A DNA stretch of 64,000 bases from Streptomyces griseoluteus (GTDB lineage Bacteria; Actinomycetota; Actinomycetes; Streptomycetales; Streptomycetaceae). The DNA lies in assembly GCA_000717735.1 (NCBI GenBank), contig JOBE01000009.1, positions 151,570 to 215,569 on the forward strand, given 5' to 3'. A program made the position numbers and the translations under genes. Positions 43,656 through 51,988 of the stretch are shown piece by piece. The notes under the pieces are model-generated. The model made no database searches, was not told the DNA's origin, and saw only the letters and a program-made list of their open reading frames with translations. Within the stretch, counting starts at the first letter, position 1; every line of letters begins with the position of its first letter.

Positions 43656-44323
43656 TCACGCTCGCGCTCCCGACCGCGCTCGCGCCAGGCCTCGACCGCG
43701 ATCAGGACGAGGACGCCGGCGATGGCGGCGAGATGCTCCTTGCCCGCCAGGTTCGGCTTGACGACCACCTCGACGACCATGGCCACGACCACCGCCGCCC
43801 CGGTCCAGTGGGCCCGGTAGCGCCGGCAGACGTAGACGGCGAGGCCCACCACGGCCGCCGAAGGACCGGTGTCGACCACCTGCGCGTCGGCGGCGGGCAG
43901 GCCGAGCGGGGTGCCCGGACCGAGGGCGATGCCCACACGCGCGTACAGCGTCCCGCAGAGCGTGGCCAGATAGGCCACGGCGAGCGTTCGCCCCCGCCCG
44001 AGACAGATCTCGGCGATCCCGAACACCAGCAGGACCTGGGCCAGGGCGCCCCACACGGGCAGGTCGAGCGCGGGGACGAAGAGCGAGAGCGGGGTCCGCA
44101 GCAGCGCGAGCCACAGCGGGTCCTCGGCCCGTACGGAACCGATGTCCTGGACCGGCTGATAGCCCCAGTCCTGGTTCTGGACGACCTGGAAGAGGGCGGT
44201 CAGGCAGACTGCGGCCAGTGTCATCGGCACCGCGCGCCACTTCTTCGTGACGAGCCCGGCCCGTACGGTGCCGGACAGCGGACCCCACTCGCGGCGCGCG
44301 AAGCCGCCCAGGGCCCCGCTCAA
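43595..44323 (-). CDS. Rhomboid-like membrane protein
   Basis: A 242-residue protein with about six membrane segments. I chose a TTG at 44323, which overlaps the stop of the upstream MprF-like gene (TTGA) and has GGAG eight bases upstream. Longer frames intrude into that gene. The segment DTGPSAAVVGLAVYVCRRYR resembles the rhomboid G-x-S-x active-site loop, and GKEHLAAIAGVLVLIAVEAW resembles the helix bearing the catalytic His. Whether the Ser/His dyad is functional is uncertain. It could be an intramembrane protease or an inactive relative. Coupling to the MprF-like gene suggests a membrane-related task. Confidence 0.72.
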   Translation of the reverse strand: MSGALGGFARREWGPLSGTVRAGLVTKKWRAVPMTLAAVCLTALFQVVQNQDWGYQPVQDIGSVRAEDPLWLALLRTPLSLFVPALDLPVWGALAQVLLVFGIAEICLGRGRTLAVAYLATLCGTLYARVGIALGPGTPLGLPAADAQVVDTGPSAAVVGLAVYVCRRYRAHWTGAAVVVAMVVEVVVKPNLAGKEHLAAIAGVLVLIAVEAWRERGRERERDQEGVEPRPGTRSWKPPIKS

Positions 44324-46083
44324 CGCCCGCTCTCCAGATGCCTGCGGTGCAGCCACTTCGGTAGCCCGGGAGCCTCCAGGAACCCTTCGGCCCGCCCGGC
44401 GGCGAGGCCGATGCGCAACAGGTCCGCACTCTTCTCGAAGAGCATGAATCGGGGCTCCCAGATCGGTCGGTACTTGGCGTTGGCGCGGTACAGCGACTCG
44501 ATCTGCCACCAGCGGGAGAAGAAGCTGAGCAGCGAACGCCACATGCGCAGCACGGGCCCCGCCCCGAGCTTCGAGCCACGTTCGAAGACGGAGCGGAACA
44601 TCGCGAAGTTCAGTGAGACCTGAGTGATCCCGATCTCCTCGGCCCGCTGGAGGAGTTCGATGACCATGAACTCCATCAGGCCGTTCTCGGAGTCACGGTC
44701 ACGGCGCATCAGGTCGAGCGAGAGCCCCTTGGGCCCCCAGGGGACGAAGGACAGCACGGCGCGCAGCTCGCCCTGCCCGTCGGTGCACTCCAGCATCACG
44801 CAGCGCCCGTCGCGCGGGTCGCCGAGCCGCCCGAGCGCCATCGAGAAGCCGCGCTCGGTGGCCCCGTCCCGCCAGTCGTCGGCCTTGCCAAGCAGCTCGG
44901 CCATCTCCTCGGCCGGAATGTCCTCGTGGCGCCGGATGCGGACCTCGTACCCGGCCCGCTTGACCCGGTTGAACGCCTGCCGGACCGTCCGCATCGCCCG
45001 TCCGTCGAGCGTGAACTCGTCAATCTCCACGATCGCCTCGTCGCCCAGCTCCAGGGCGTCGAGGCCGTGCCGGGCGTAGATGGTGCCGGCCTCCTCGCTC
45101 GCCCCCATCACCGCCGGGATCCAGCCGTGCTCGCGCGCCTCCGCCAGCCACGGTTCGATGGCGCCCGGCCAGGCCTCGGGGTCGCCGATCGGATCCCCCG
45201 AGGCGAGCGACACCCCGCCGACCACCCGGTAGGCGATGGCGGCCTTCTCGCTCGGCGACCACACGACGCTCTTCTCGCGGCGCAGCGCGAAGTAGCCGAG
45301 CGAGTCGCGGTCCCCGTGCTTGTCGAGCAGGATCCGCAGCCGCTCCTCGTCCTCCTCGGTCAGCGGGTCGACCGCCCGGCGGGAGCGGAAGGCGGCGAAG
45401 AGCACCGCGAACAGCAGCAGCGTGGACAGGACGTTGATGGTGACGTCGACCCAGCCGGGGGTGGCGATGCCGGTGAACCGGGAGTCGTCGGCGGCCAGCG
45501 TGACCAGCCGCATCACGCCGTACCGCCAGCGCTCCAGGAAGGTGGAGTGGCCGGTGGAGGTGTTGGTGACGGTGACCAGGACCGCCGCGAGCAGCGAGGT
45601 GACGAGCAGTCCGCCGACCGCCACGGCCGCCGCGAGCGGCGGGTTGGAGCGGTCGCCCTTCGCGTAGAACTCCTTGCGGCCGAGCAGCAGCGCGAGGACG
45701 AAGGCGGCCGTCAGGACCAGCGAGATCCAGTTCTGGGCGTGCCGGCGGACCTCCGGGAAGAACATCACCAGCGCGAAGAGCAGCAGGAAGAGCCCGCTGA
45801 GCACCACATTGAGGATCCACGCGGCCCGTTTGCGGCGCCGCATGGTGATCGCCAGGAACAGGGTGAAGACCCCCGACGCGAAGCCGGCCGTGAGCATGTA
45901 CGGGGTGAAGTAGTTGTCCTCGTTGTGCCGGCGCAGGTCCTGTCCGAGGGAGACCCAGACGGCACTCAGGAAGTTGATGAACGTGACGACGCGCAGGTAC
46001 CAGACGGCGAACGCGGCACTGCGCCGCGAACGGGTCGTGGTGCCCCGGGGTGCTGCTTCGGCAGACAAGCGGACTTCTCCCAT
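44320..46083 (-). CDS. MprF-like lysyl-phosphatidylglycerol synthase (DUF2156)
   Basis: A 587-residue membrane protein. The N-terminal 230 residues hold about six membrane helices. The C-terminal 330 residues are the DUF2156 aminoacyl-transferase domain, with SLGYFALRREKSVVWSPSEK, AYRVVGGVSLASGDPIGDPE, GWIPAVMGASEEAGTIYARH, GLSLDLMRRDRDSENGLMEF and LNFAMFRSVFERGSKLGAG. Such proteins transfer an amino acid, usually Lys, from charged tRNA to phosphatidylglycerol, which alters surface charge and resistance to cationic peptides. The membrane part is shorter than the 14-helix flippase of full MprF. The donor amino acid is inferred. The ATG at 46083 lacks a clear ribosome site. Confidence 0.9.
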   Translation of the reverse strand: MGEVRLSAEAAPRGTTTRSRRSAAFAVWYLRVVTFINFLSAVWVSLGQDLRRHNEDNYFTPYMLTAGFASGVFTLFLAITMRRRKRAAWILNVVLSGLFLLLFALVMFFPEVRRHAQNWISLVLTAAFVLALLLGRKEFYAKGDRSNPPLAAAVAVGGLLVTSLLAAVLVTVTNTSTGHSTFLERWRYGVMRLVTLAADDSRFTGIATPGWVDVTINVLSTLLLFAVLFAAFRSRRAVDPLTEEDEERLRILLDKHGDRDSLGYFALRREKSVVWSPSEKAAIAYRVVGGVSLASGDPIGDPEAWPGAIEPWLAEAREHGWIPAVMGASEEAGTIYARHGLDALELGDEAIVEIDEFTLDGRAMRTVRQAFNRVKRAGYEVRIRRHEDIPAEEMAELLGKADDWRDGATERGFSMALGRLGDPRDGRCVMLECTDGQGELRAVLSFVPWGPKGLSLDLMRRDRDSENGLMEFMVIELLQRAEEIGITQVSLNFAMFRSVFERGSKLGAGPVLRMWRSLLSFFSRWWQIESLYRANAKYRPIWEPRFMLFEKSADLLRIGLAAGRAEGFLEAPGLPKWLHRRHLESGR

Positions 46084-46186
46084 GAAAAGCGATCATATGG
46101 GGCAGTACTTGCCGTGCGGAGACGCCGGAGACGGCCACGCGCGCGTCGCGCGTGACCGCCTCCGGAGTCGACGAGTCCGTCTTCGC

Positions 46187-47278
46187 TCAGTTCTCCCCGT
46201 CAGGCCCCTCGGACCCGTCCGACGCCTCCGGAGTGGTCGGATCCGGACGCTCGGGCAGCTCCGCGGCGAACGCCGCCGCGGCCTGGACGAGGGGAAGCGC
46301 GAGCAGTGCCCCGGTTCCCTCACCCACATGGACGCCGTGGTCGAGCAGAGGGTTGAGCGCCATCCGGTCCAGGGCCTTCGCCTGCGCCGGCTCGCCGCTC
46401 ACCTGGCCCGCCAGCCACCAGTCCGGCGCCCGGAACGCCGCCCGCTGCGCCACCAGCGCGCACGCCGCCCCCACCACACCGTCCAGGATCACCGGCATCC
46501 GCCGCACCGAGGCCTGGAGCAGGAAACCGGTCATCGCCGCCAGGTCCGCCCCGCCGACCGCCGCGAGCAGTTCCAGCTGATCGCCCAGGACCGGCCGGGC
46601 CCGCCGCAGCGCGTCCCGGACCGCCGCGCACTTGCGCATCCACGCCAGATCGTCGATCCCGGCGCCGCCCCGGCCCGTCACCACGGACGCGTCCGTCCCG
46701 CACAGGGCCGCGATCAGCGTGGCCGCGGGCGTCGTCCCGCCGACGCTCAGGTCCCCGAGCACCACCAGATCGGTGCCCGAGTCCGCCTCCTCGTCGGCGA
46801 CCGCGATACCGAGCCGGACCGCCGCCTCGGTCTCCTCGGTCGTCAGCGCGTTCTCCACGTCGATCCGGCCGCTGCCGCGCCGCACCCGGTGGCGTACCAC
46901 CTCGGCCGGCAGCAGCTCCGGGTCGCAGTCGAGACCGGCGTCCACGACGCGCACCGGCACGCCCGTCGACCGGGCGAGCACGGCGACCGGGCTCGCCCCG
47001 TCGAGGACCGCCCGCACCAGCTCGTGCGCGGTACCCGCCGGGCGGCCCGACACGTCCAGCGAGGCCACCCCGTGGTCGCCCGCGAAGAGCACCACCTTCG
47101 GCTGCTCGATCGCCCGCACCTCGACCGAGGCCTGCGCGGCCGACAGCCACTCACCGAGCTCGTCGAGCCGGCCGAGCGCCCCCAGCGGCACGACCAGCCG
47201 CTCACGGCGCTCCTCGGCATCACGCCGGATCCCGCCGTCGGCGCGCTCGATCAGATCGGAGAAGTCGTCCAGATTCAC
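46187..47278 (-). CDS. cobT: Nicotinate-nucleotide-dimethylbenzimidazole phosphoribosyltransferase
   Basis: CobT makes alpha-ribazole phosphate for the lower ligand of cobalamin. The product is 363 residues, the normal length. Family blocks seen include RLVVPLGALGRLDELGEWLS, VVLFAGDHGVASLDVSGRPA, VLGDLSVGGTTPAATLIAAL, and near the end LNPLLDHGVHVGEGTGALLA with the catalytic Glu. The start is a GTG at 47278. cobU lies 57 bases upstream on the same strand, so a cobU-cobT unit is likely. The C terminus is extended by an acidic Pro/Glu-rich tail. Confidence 0.96.
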   Translation of the reverse strand: MNLDDFSDLIERADGGIRRDAEERRERLVVPLGALGRLDELGEWLSAAQASVEVRAIEQPKVVLFAGDHGVASLDVSGRPAGTAHELVRAVLDGASPVAVLARSTGVPVRVVDAGLDCDPELLPAEVVRHRVRRGSGRIDVENALTTEETEAAVRLGIAVADEEADSGTDLVVLGDLSVGGTTPAATLIAALCGTDASVVTGRGGAGIDDLAWMRKCAAVRDALRRARPVLGDQLELLAAVGGADLAAMTGFLLQASVRRMPVILDGVVGAACALVAQRAAFRAPDWWLAGQVSGEPAQAKALDRMALNPLLDHGVHVGEGTGALLALPLVQAAAAFAAELPERPDPTTPEASDGSEGPDGEN

Positions 47279-47335
47279 GGGTTCCGCCTTGAGACAAATC
47301 AGCGAGGGCTTGGGGCCTGTGGTTCGGCTCGCACC

Positions 47336-48538
47336 CTACCCGCGCAGCACCAGAGCCTGACCGGCGACCACGAGGACGACCTCCTCGCACTCGTCGGCGA
47401 ACGCCGCGTTCAGCCGGCCCAGCTCGTCCCGGAACCGCCGTCCCGCCGCCGTCGCCGGCACCACCCCCGAACCGACCTCGTTCGTCACCGCCACGACCGT
47501 ACGGCGGGTCGCCCGCACCGCCGCCACCAGCTCCGCCGTCCGCTTCCGCAGCGCCGTCCGACCGCCGGCCGCCCACCGCTCGTCGTCCCAGGCGCCGACC
47601 CGGTCCATGGCGTCCGTCAGCCACAGCGACAGACAGTCGACGAGCAGCGCGGGCCCGTCCTCCGCGAGCAGGGGTACGAGGTCGCAGGTCTCGGCGGTAC
47701 GCCAGGAACCCGGCCGCCGCTCCCGGTGCAGGCCCACCCGCTCCGCCCACTCCGGATCGCCCTCCCGGCTCCCGCCCGTCGCCACGTACAGCACCTCGGG
47801 GAACGACTCCAGGCGCCGCTCGGCCTCCACCGACTTCCCGGACCTGGCCCCGCCGGTCACCAGGGTCCGCCGGGGCACGTCAGGCACCTCGTGGTACTCG
47901 CCCACGTACAGCGTCGTCCCGTCCGGCACCGCCCGCGCCCCCGCCGACGCGAGCCGCCGGTCCAGCTCGGCGCCGGTCGGCGCGTCGTGGTCCAGGTGCA
48001 CCGCGATCACCTCGGTCGCCGGCCCGACCGCGCCCGCCGCCCGCAGCCTCGCGAGAGCGTCAGGGCGGCCCGTCACATCGGCGAGCACCATGTCGTACGG
48101 CACCCGGTGGTCCTCAGGGAGCCCCGCCGGGGCCCCGCCCGGCGGCAGATAGAGCAGCCGCTCGCCCTCCGCAGAGGTCACCTCGTACCCGGTACCGGGG
48201 GAGTCCATCGCGACGGCCCGCACCCGGTGCCCGCTGATCAGCGTCAACTCCCGTCCGTCCGGCACCCGTCCGGCGGTCGGAAGTCCGGCGGGCAGTTCGA
48301 CGGCGGGCCCGTCGTGCGGATGGGTCAGCAGGACCTGCCGGACCCCGACCAGCGAATGACCCGAACGGGCCGCCGCGAGCGGGGCGCCCGGAGTCAGATC
48401 GAGCAGCAGGGCCCCGTCCACGAGCAGTGCCGTCGCGGCGCGGGCCCGGGGCCCGCGGGAGAGCGCGCACACGGCGCAGGGACAGTCGGGGCGGGGGAGC
48501 CCGAGCGGGGCGCCGGTGCCGAGCAGAGTCAGTTCCAC
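47336..48538 (-). CDS. cobU: CobU fused to N-terminal metallo-beta-lactamase-like domain
   Basis: A 400-residue protein. Residues about 1-215 resemble the MBL-fold phosphodiesterase group (LLGTGAPLGLPRPDCPCAVC, LLTHPHDGPAVELPA, IAVHLDHDAPTGAELDRRLA), although the classical HxHxDH motif is reduced to HPHDG. Residues about 228-400 are CobU/CobP: P-loop RTLVTGGARSGKSVEAERRL, HRERRPGSWRTAETCDLVPL, LVDCLSLWLTDAMD and AVTNEVGSGVVPATAAGRRF. This part phosphorylates adenosylcobinamide and transfers GMP to it. The start is the GTG at 48538 behind GGAGG. The role of the MBL part is unknown; clearing phosphate esters in nucleotide-loop assembly is possible. Confidence 0.92.
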   Translation of the reverse strand: MELTLLGTGAPLGLPRPDCPCAVCALSRGPRARAATALLVDGALLLDLTPGAPLAAARSGHSLVGVRQVLLTHPHDGPAVELPAGLPTAGRVPDGRELTLISGHRVRAVAMDSPGTGYEVTSAEGERLLYLPPGGAPAGLPEDHRVPYDMVLADVTGRPDALARLRAAGAVGPATEVIAVHLDHDAPTGAELDRRLASAGARAVPDGTTLYVGEYHEVPDVPRRTLVTGGARSGKSVEAERRLESFPEVLYVATGGSREGDPEWAERVGLHRERRPGSWRTAETCDLVPLLAEDGPALLVDCLSLWLTDAMDRVGAWDDERWAAGGRTALRKRTAELVAAVRATRRTVVAVTNEVGSGVVPATAAGRRFRDELGRLNAAFADECEEVVLVVAGQALVLRG

Positions 48539-48629
48539 CCTCAGATCCTCCCGCGCCACCGCGAGCCGTGCGCGCCCGGCTACGCTGCGGGCAGGAAACC
48601 GATCATCCGGTGAGCGCCAGGAGGCGGAC

Positions 48630-48836
48630 ATGGCATGGACGTGGCGGTTCGAGAAGTCCGACGGCACGGAGGTCGAGCCGGTGGTGACTCCGGAGGAGTT
48701 CACCACCCAGGGCGACGCGGAAAGCTGGATCGGCGAACACTGGCGTGACCTCCTGGGCGGCGGCGCGGCCCAGGTGACCCTGTCGGAGGACGGCACGAAG
48801 ATCTACGGCCCGATGCCCTTGGACGCGGAGGGCTAG
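48630..48836 (+). CDS. Small conserved-looking hypothetical protein
   Basis: A 68-residue acidic soluble protein starting MAWTWRFEKSDGTEVEP behind a perfect AGGAGG site. The rest (ESWIGEHWRDLLGGGAAQVT and DGTKIYGPMPL) has an alternating strand-helix-strand pattern typical of a small folded domain. It is divergent from cobU with only 91 bases between starts. No function is recognised. Confidence 0.85.
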   Translation: MAWTWRFEKSDGTEVEPVVTPEEFTTQGDAESWIGEHWRDLLGGGAAQVTLSEDGTKIYGPMPLDAEG

Positions 48837-49046
48837 AGCGCCGGGCAGCCAGGGGGGTGCGGGGCCACGGGCCCCGCACCCCGAACCGGGGCCCACCCGG
48901 CCGCGGACGCCGACGGCGTCCGGCCATCCACGGGGAGGCCCGCACCTCTGTTGACACGTTGTACGGGTGGTGCGGGTGGGAACACCGGCCCGGCCGCAGG
49001 CCGGGCTGTTCGCCGGCCGCGGTGCCCCGCCCGCCGGACGTCACCC

Positions 49047-50153
49047 TCACATCTCGCCGAGCGTGACCTCCGCCTTCTCCGTCGTCGTTCCCCGCACGTA
49101 CGTCACCGTCACCTCGTCGCCCGGCCGGCGCGAGGCCAGCGCCTCCGACAGGGACGTGATCGTCGTGATGTCCGTGTCGCCGAGCCGCGTGATCACATCC
49201 CCCGGCTTCAGCCCCGCCTTGCCCGCCGCCCCGTCCGCCGGCGCCTCGACCACCGCCACGCCCGCCGGCTCGTAGTCGTCGTTCAGCACCGTACGGCCGG
49301 TGATGTTCAGGGCGGCCCGGCCCGAGTCGGTCACCTTGCCGTCCTTGATGATCTGGTCCGCGACCGTCCGCACCATCGACGCCGGGATCGCGAACCCGAT
49401 GCCCGCAGCGGCGCCGCCGCCCATCTCCGGGTCGGTCGCCGCGAGCGTCGGGATGCCGATGACCTCGCTGTCCAGGTTCACCAGCGCGCCCCCGCTGTTG
49501 CCGGGGTTGATCGCGGCCGACGTCTGCACCATGTTCCCGATGGTCGCGCCGGTGCCGCCCCCGATCCGTCCCTCGCTGACCGTGCGTCCGGTCGCCGAGA
49601 CGATGCCCTGGGTGACGCTGCCGGAGAGTCCGAGGGGCGAGCCCATCGCGAGGACGATCTGCCCCATGTCGACGGCCGCCGAATCGCCGAACTTCGCCGG
49701 CTTGAGGCCCTGGGGAGGGGACTCCAGCCGGATGACGGCGAGGTCCTGCTCCGGGTATGCGGAGACGAGCCGGGCGTTGACCGGCCGCCCGCCGGTGGCG
49801 GCCGTGACCTGGAAGGTCTTCTCCTGGCCGACGACGTGCGCGTTGGTGACGATGTGGCCCTTGGCGTCGTAGACGACCCCGGAGCCGAGACTGTTCTCCG
49901 CGTCGATCTGCACGACCGACGGCAGGACGTTCTTGATGACGGCCTGGTAGTCGTCCTGGAGGTCGTTCGCGGCGAGCGGCGCCGCCGCCTGGGTGGAGCG
50001 TTCCGGCGCGGCCGTCTCCCCGGGGCCGGAGGAGCAGCCGCCGACGAGCGCGACGGCGCAGGCCGCGGCGGTCAGCGGCAGGAGGAGGCGCGAGACGCGG
50101 GTACAGGCATGAGTACGGGTACGGGTACGGGCCTGGGCACGGAAGACGTCCAT
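49047..50153 (-). CDS. HtrA/DegP-like serine protease lipoprotein (S1C family)
   Basis: A 368-residue exported protease. An Arg/Thr-rich n-region and hydrophobic core end in the lipobox LVGGC, so it is likely a lipoprotein on the outer face of the membrane. The trypsin-like domain keeps the triad: His in VTNAHVVG, Asp in EQDLAVIRL, Ser in NPGNSGGALVN. A PDZ domain follows at about 275-365 (GVAVVEAPADGAAGKAGLKP, GDVITRLGDTDI). Such proteases degrade or refold damaged envelope proteins. It lies near pspA and a two-component system, which fits an envelope-stress role. The long repetitive n-region derives from short gtacgg-type DNA repeats. Confidence 0.94.
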   Translation of the reverse strand: MDVFRAQARTRTRTHACTRVSRLLLPLTAAACAVALVGGCSSGPGETAAPERSTQAAAPLAANDLQDDYQAVIKNVLPSVVQIDAENSLGSGVVYDAKGHIVTNAHVVGQEKTFQVTAATGGRPVNARLVSAYPEQDLAVIRLESPPQGLKPAKFGDSAAVDMGQIVLAMGSPLGLSGSVTQGIVSATGRTVSEGRIGGGTGATIGNMVQTSAAINPGNSGGALVNLDSEVIGIPTLAATDPEMGGGAAAGIGFAIPASMVRTVADQIIKDGKVTDSGRAALNITGRTVLNDDYEPAGVAVVEAPADGAAGKAGLKPGDVITRLGDTDITTITSLSEALASRRPGDEVTVTYVRGTTTEKAEVTLGEM

Positions 50154-50250
50154 GCCCGGAGTATCCGTTTCCTCCCCGCCCGGGGCCCGACGAGCGCACC
50201 CGATCAGGGGTGCCGGACCCGCGACTCCAGGTCCGGGCCCCGCAGGGCGA

Positions 50251-51027
50251 TCAGCCCCGTACCCCGCACAGGTGCAGCAGCGCCGCGATCCGCCGGTACG
50301 GCTCCGTGCGTCCCGCCCGGTCCTCGGCGGCGAGCAGTCGCTCCAGCTCCTCGGCGGCCGGCAGGCCCGCCTCGGCGGGGACGCCGTCCGTGAAGACCCG
50401 TACCCCGTACCAGGCGTGCAGCGGCGCCGCGATCCCGGCGAGCGTCGCCGTCAGCGCGTCCAGCCGGTCGGCCCGCACCTTGACGCCGTGGTCGTCCGTG
50501 TAGACGTCCGAGTCGAAGCCGGCGAGCGCACCGGACCAGTCCCCGGCGAGCCCCGGCCGCATGGCGAGGGCGTCGGCGTTCCGCACGACCAGGGAGAGCA
50601 GTCCGCCGGGCGCCAGCATCCGGGCCAGGCCCGCGAGCAGCGCGTCCGGCTCGTCCGCGTACATGAGGACGCCGTGGCAGAGGACCACGTCGAAGCTGCC
50701 GGGCAGGAAGTGCACCCCGGTCTCGCGGCCGTCGCCCTCGATCAGCCGGACCCGCTCACGGATCCCGGCGGGCTCCGTGGCCAGCGAGTCGCGGGCCGCC
50801 TTCAGCAGGTCGGGATCGGCTTCGAGGCCGGTCACGGTGTGGCCCGCGCGCGCGAGGCGCAGGGCCTGCGTGCCCTGCCCCATGCCCGCGTCGAGGATCC
50901 GCAGCCGCTGCCCCACGGGGTAGCGGCCCGATATCTGCTCGTCGAGCTGCCGGGCGACGATCTCCTGCCGGATGGTGTCGCGCAGCCCGCCGGAACCGGC
51001 GGGCCAGTGCGCGACGGCGGGCAGCAC
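50251..51027 (-). CDS. SAM-dependent methyltransferase (class I)
   Basis: A 258-residue protein from the GTG at 51027. The SAM-binding motif I is LRILDAGMGQGTQALRLARA, followed by VTGLEADPDLLKAARDSL, EGDGRETG and SFDVVLCHGVLMYAD. The frame stays open upstream with protein-like sequence (SADSSEPVERAFGAATSEAG) as far as a CTG at 51096 that overlaps the stop of the DUF3043 gene, so the true start may be that CTG, giving 281 residues. The substrate is unknown. In the same transcription direction as DUF3043 and divergent from pspA. Confidence 0.9.
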   Translation of the reverse strand: MLPAVAHWPAGSGGLRDTIRQEIVARQLDEQISGRYPVGQRLRILDAGMGQGTQALRLARAGHTVTGLEADPDLLKAARDSLATEPAGIRERVRLIEGDGRETGVHFLPGSFDVVLCHGVLMYADEPDALLAGLARMLAPGGLLSLVVRNADALAMRPGLAGDWSGALAGFDSDVYTDDHGVKVRADRLDALTATLAGIAAPLHAWYGVRVFTDGVPAEAGLPAAEELERLLAAEDRAGRTEPYRRIAALLHLCGVRG

Positions 51028-51092
51028 CGGGCCGCCCGCCTCCGACGTCGCCGCGCCGAACGCGCGCTCGACGGGCTCCGAACTGTCGGCGC

Positions 51093-51698
51093 TCAGGGCC
51101 GCTCTCCGCGCTTGACCTGCGGCTTCGGCAGTCGCAGTCGGCGCATCTGAAGCGTGCGCATCAGGCCGTAGGCGATGGCGCCGCGCTTCGGCTCGTCCGG
51201 GAAGCGCTCGCCCAGCTGCTTCCGCAGTCGGAGCCAGATGCCGATGGAGTCGATGACGATCAGGATGATCACACCGAGCCAGAGCAGCAGGGAGATGTTC
51301 TGCAGCGCCCGGTTGGCGTTGCCGAACAGCGACAGCACGAGGATCACCACGGCCATCGGCAGGAAGAACTCGGCGATCGCGAACCGGGAGTCGACGAAGT
51401 CGCGCACGAAGCGGCGGACCGGACCCTTGTCGCGGGCCGGCAGATAACGCTCGTCGCCACTGGCCAGCGCTTCGCGCTGACGGGCCAGGTCCGAGCGGCG
51501 TGCCTCGCGCTGGCGCTTGGCGGCCTCCTTGCGGTCGGTCGGCACCGTCGCGGCGCGCCGGCGCTGGGTCTGCGCCTCACTCCGCTTCGGGGTCGGGCGG
51601 CCCTTGGGGGCCTCAGGGTCGCGGGGCTGCTTGCTGGAGAGGTCATCCGTCACCTTGTCGGTGGGGGCCTTCTCGTCCTTCGAACGGCTACGGAACAC
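51093..51698 (-). CDS. DUF3043 membrane protein
   Basis: A 201-residue actinobacterial protein. The N-terminal 110 residues are highly charged and basic (KRSEAQTQRRRAATVPTDRK, RQREARRSDLARQREALASG). Two membrane segments follow (FFLPMAVVILVLSLFG and ISLLLWLGVIILIVIDSIGI), then a basic C terminus (RLRLPKPQVKRGERP). The GTG at 51698 (VFRSRSKDEKAPTDKV) is preferred to the TTG three codons earlier. Function is unknown. It is divergent from pspA with about 290 bases between, and may be cotranslated with the methyltransferase gene. Confidence 0.9.
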   Translation of the reverse strand: MFRSRSKDEKAPTDKVTDDLSSKQPRDPEAPKGRPTPKRSEAQTQRRRAATVPTDRKEAAKRQREARRSDLARQREALASGDERYLPARDKGPVRRFVRDFVDSRFAIAEFFLPMAVVILVLSLFGNANRALQNISLLLWLGVIILIVIDSIGIWLRLRKQLGERFPDEPKRGAIAYGLMRTLQMRRLRLPKPQVKRGERP

Positions 51699-51988
51699 AA
51701 AACCCAAGGGTACGGGGTGCCGGGCATGAACCCCATGTCGGGCGGGAACGATCCGCTAACGGACTGCGTCTTCGGCGGTACGTACGGGAGGACGTGCGCG
51801 TTTCCCTCAGATCTGTCCACACCCTCAGATCCGTCTACACCCTGCGCGGGAGGGATCACCGGGCGCAGTCGTCCTTGGGGAGGAGCGCATCCCGCTCCGA
51901 ACAGTGCGGTAATGGAGACAGGGCCCGTAGTGTGGATCCTGTCGAAGAGCTGGAGCCGAAGTCCGTCAGAAGGGGGCGCGCGAAGCCC

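Noticed and set aside
44324..44542. Longer start for the rhomboid-like gene within the MprF-like gene
   Set aside because: It would overlap the upstream coding sequence by about 220 bases and adds Arg-rich sequence. The TTG at 44323 is better placed.
48539..48629. Cobalamin riboswitch upstream of cobU
   Set aside because: Only 91 bases separate the divergent starts and no B12-box-like sequence or multi-helix fold is visible.
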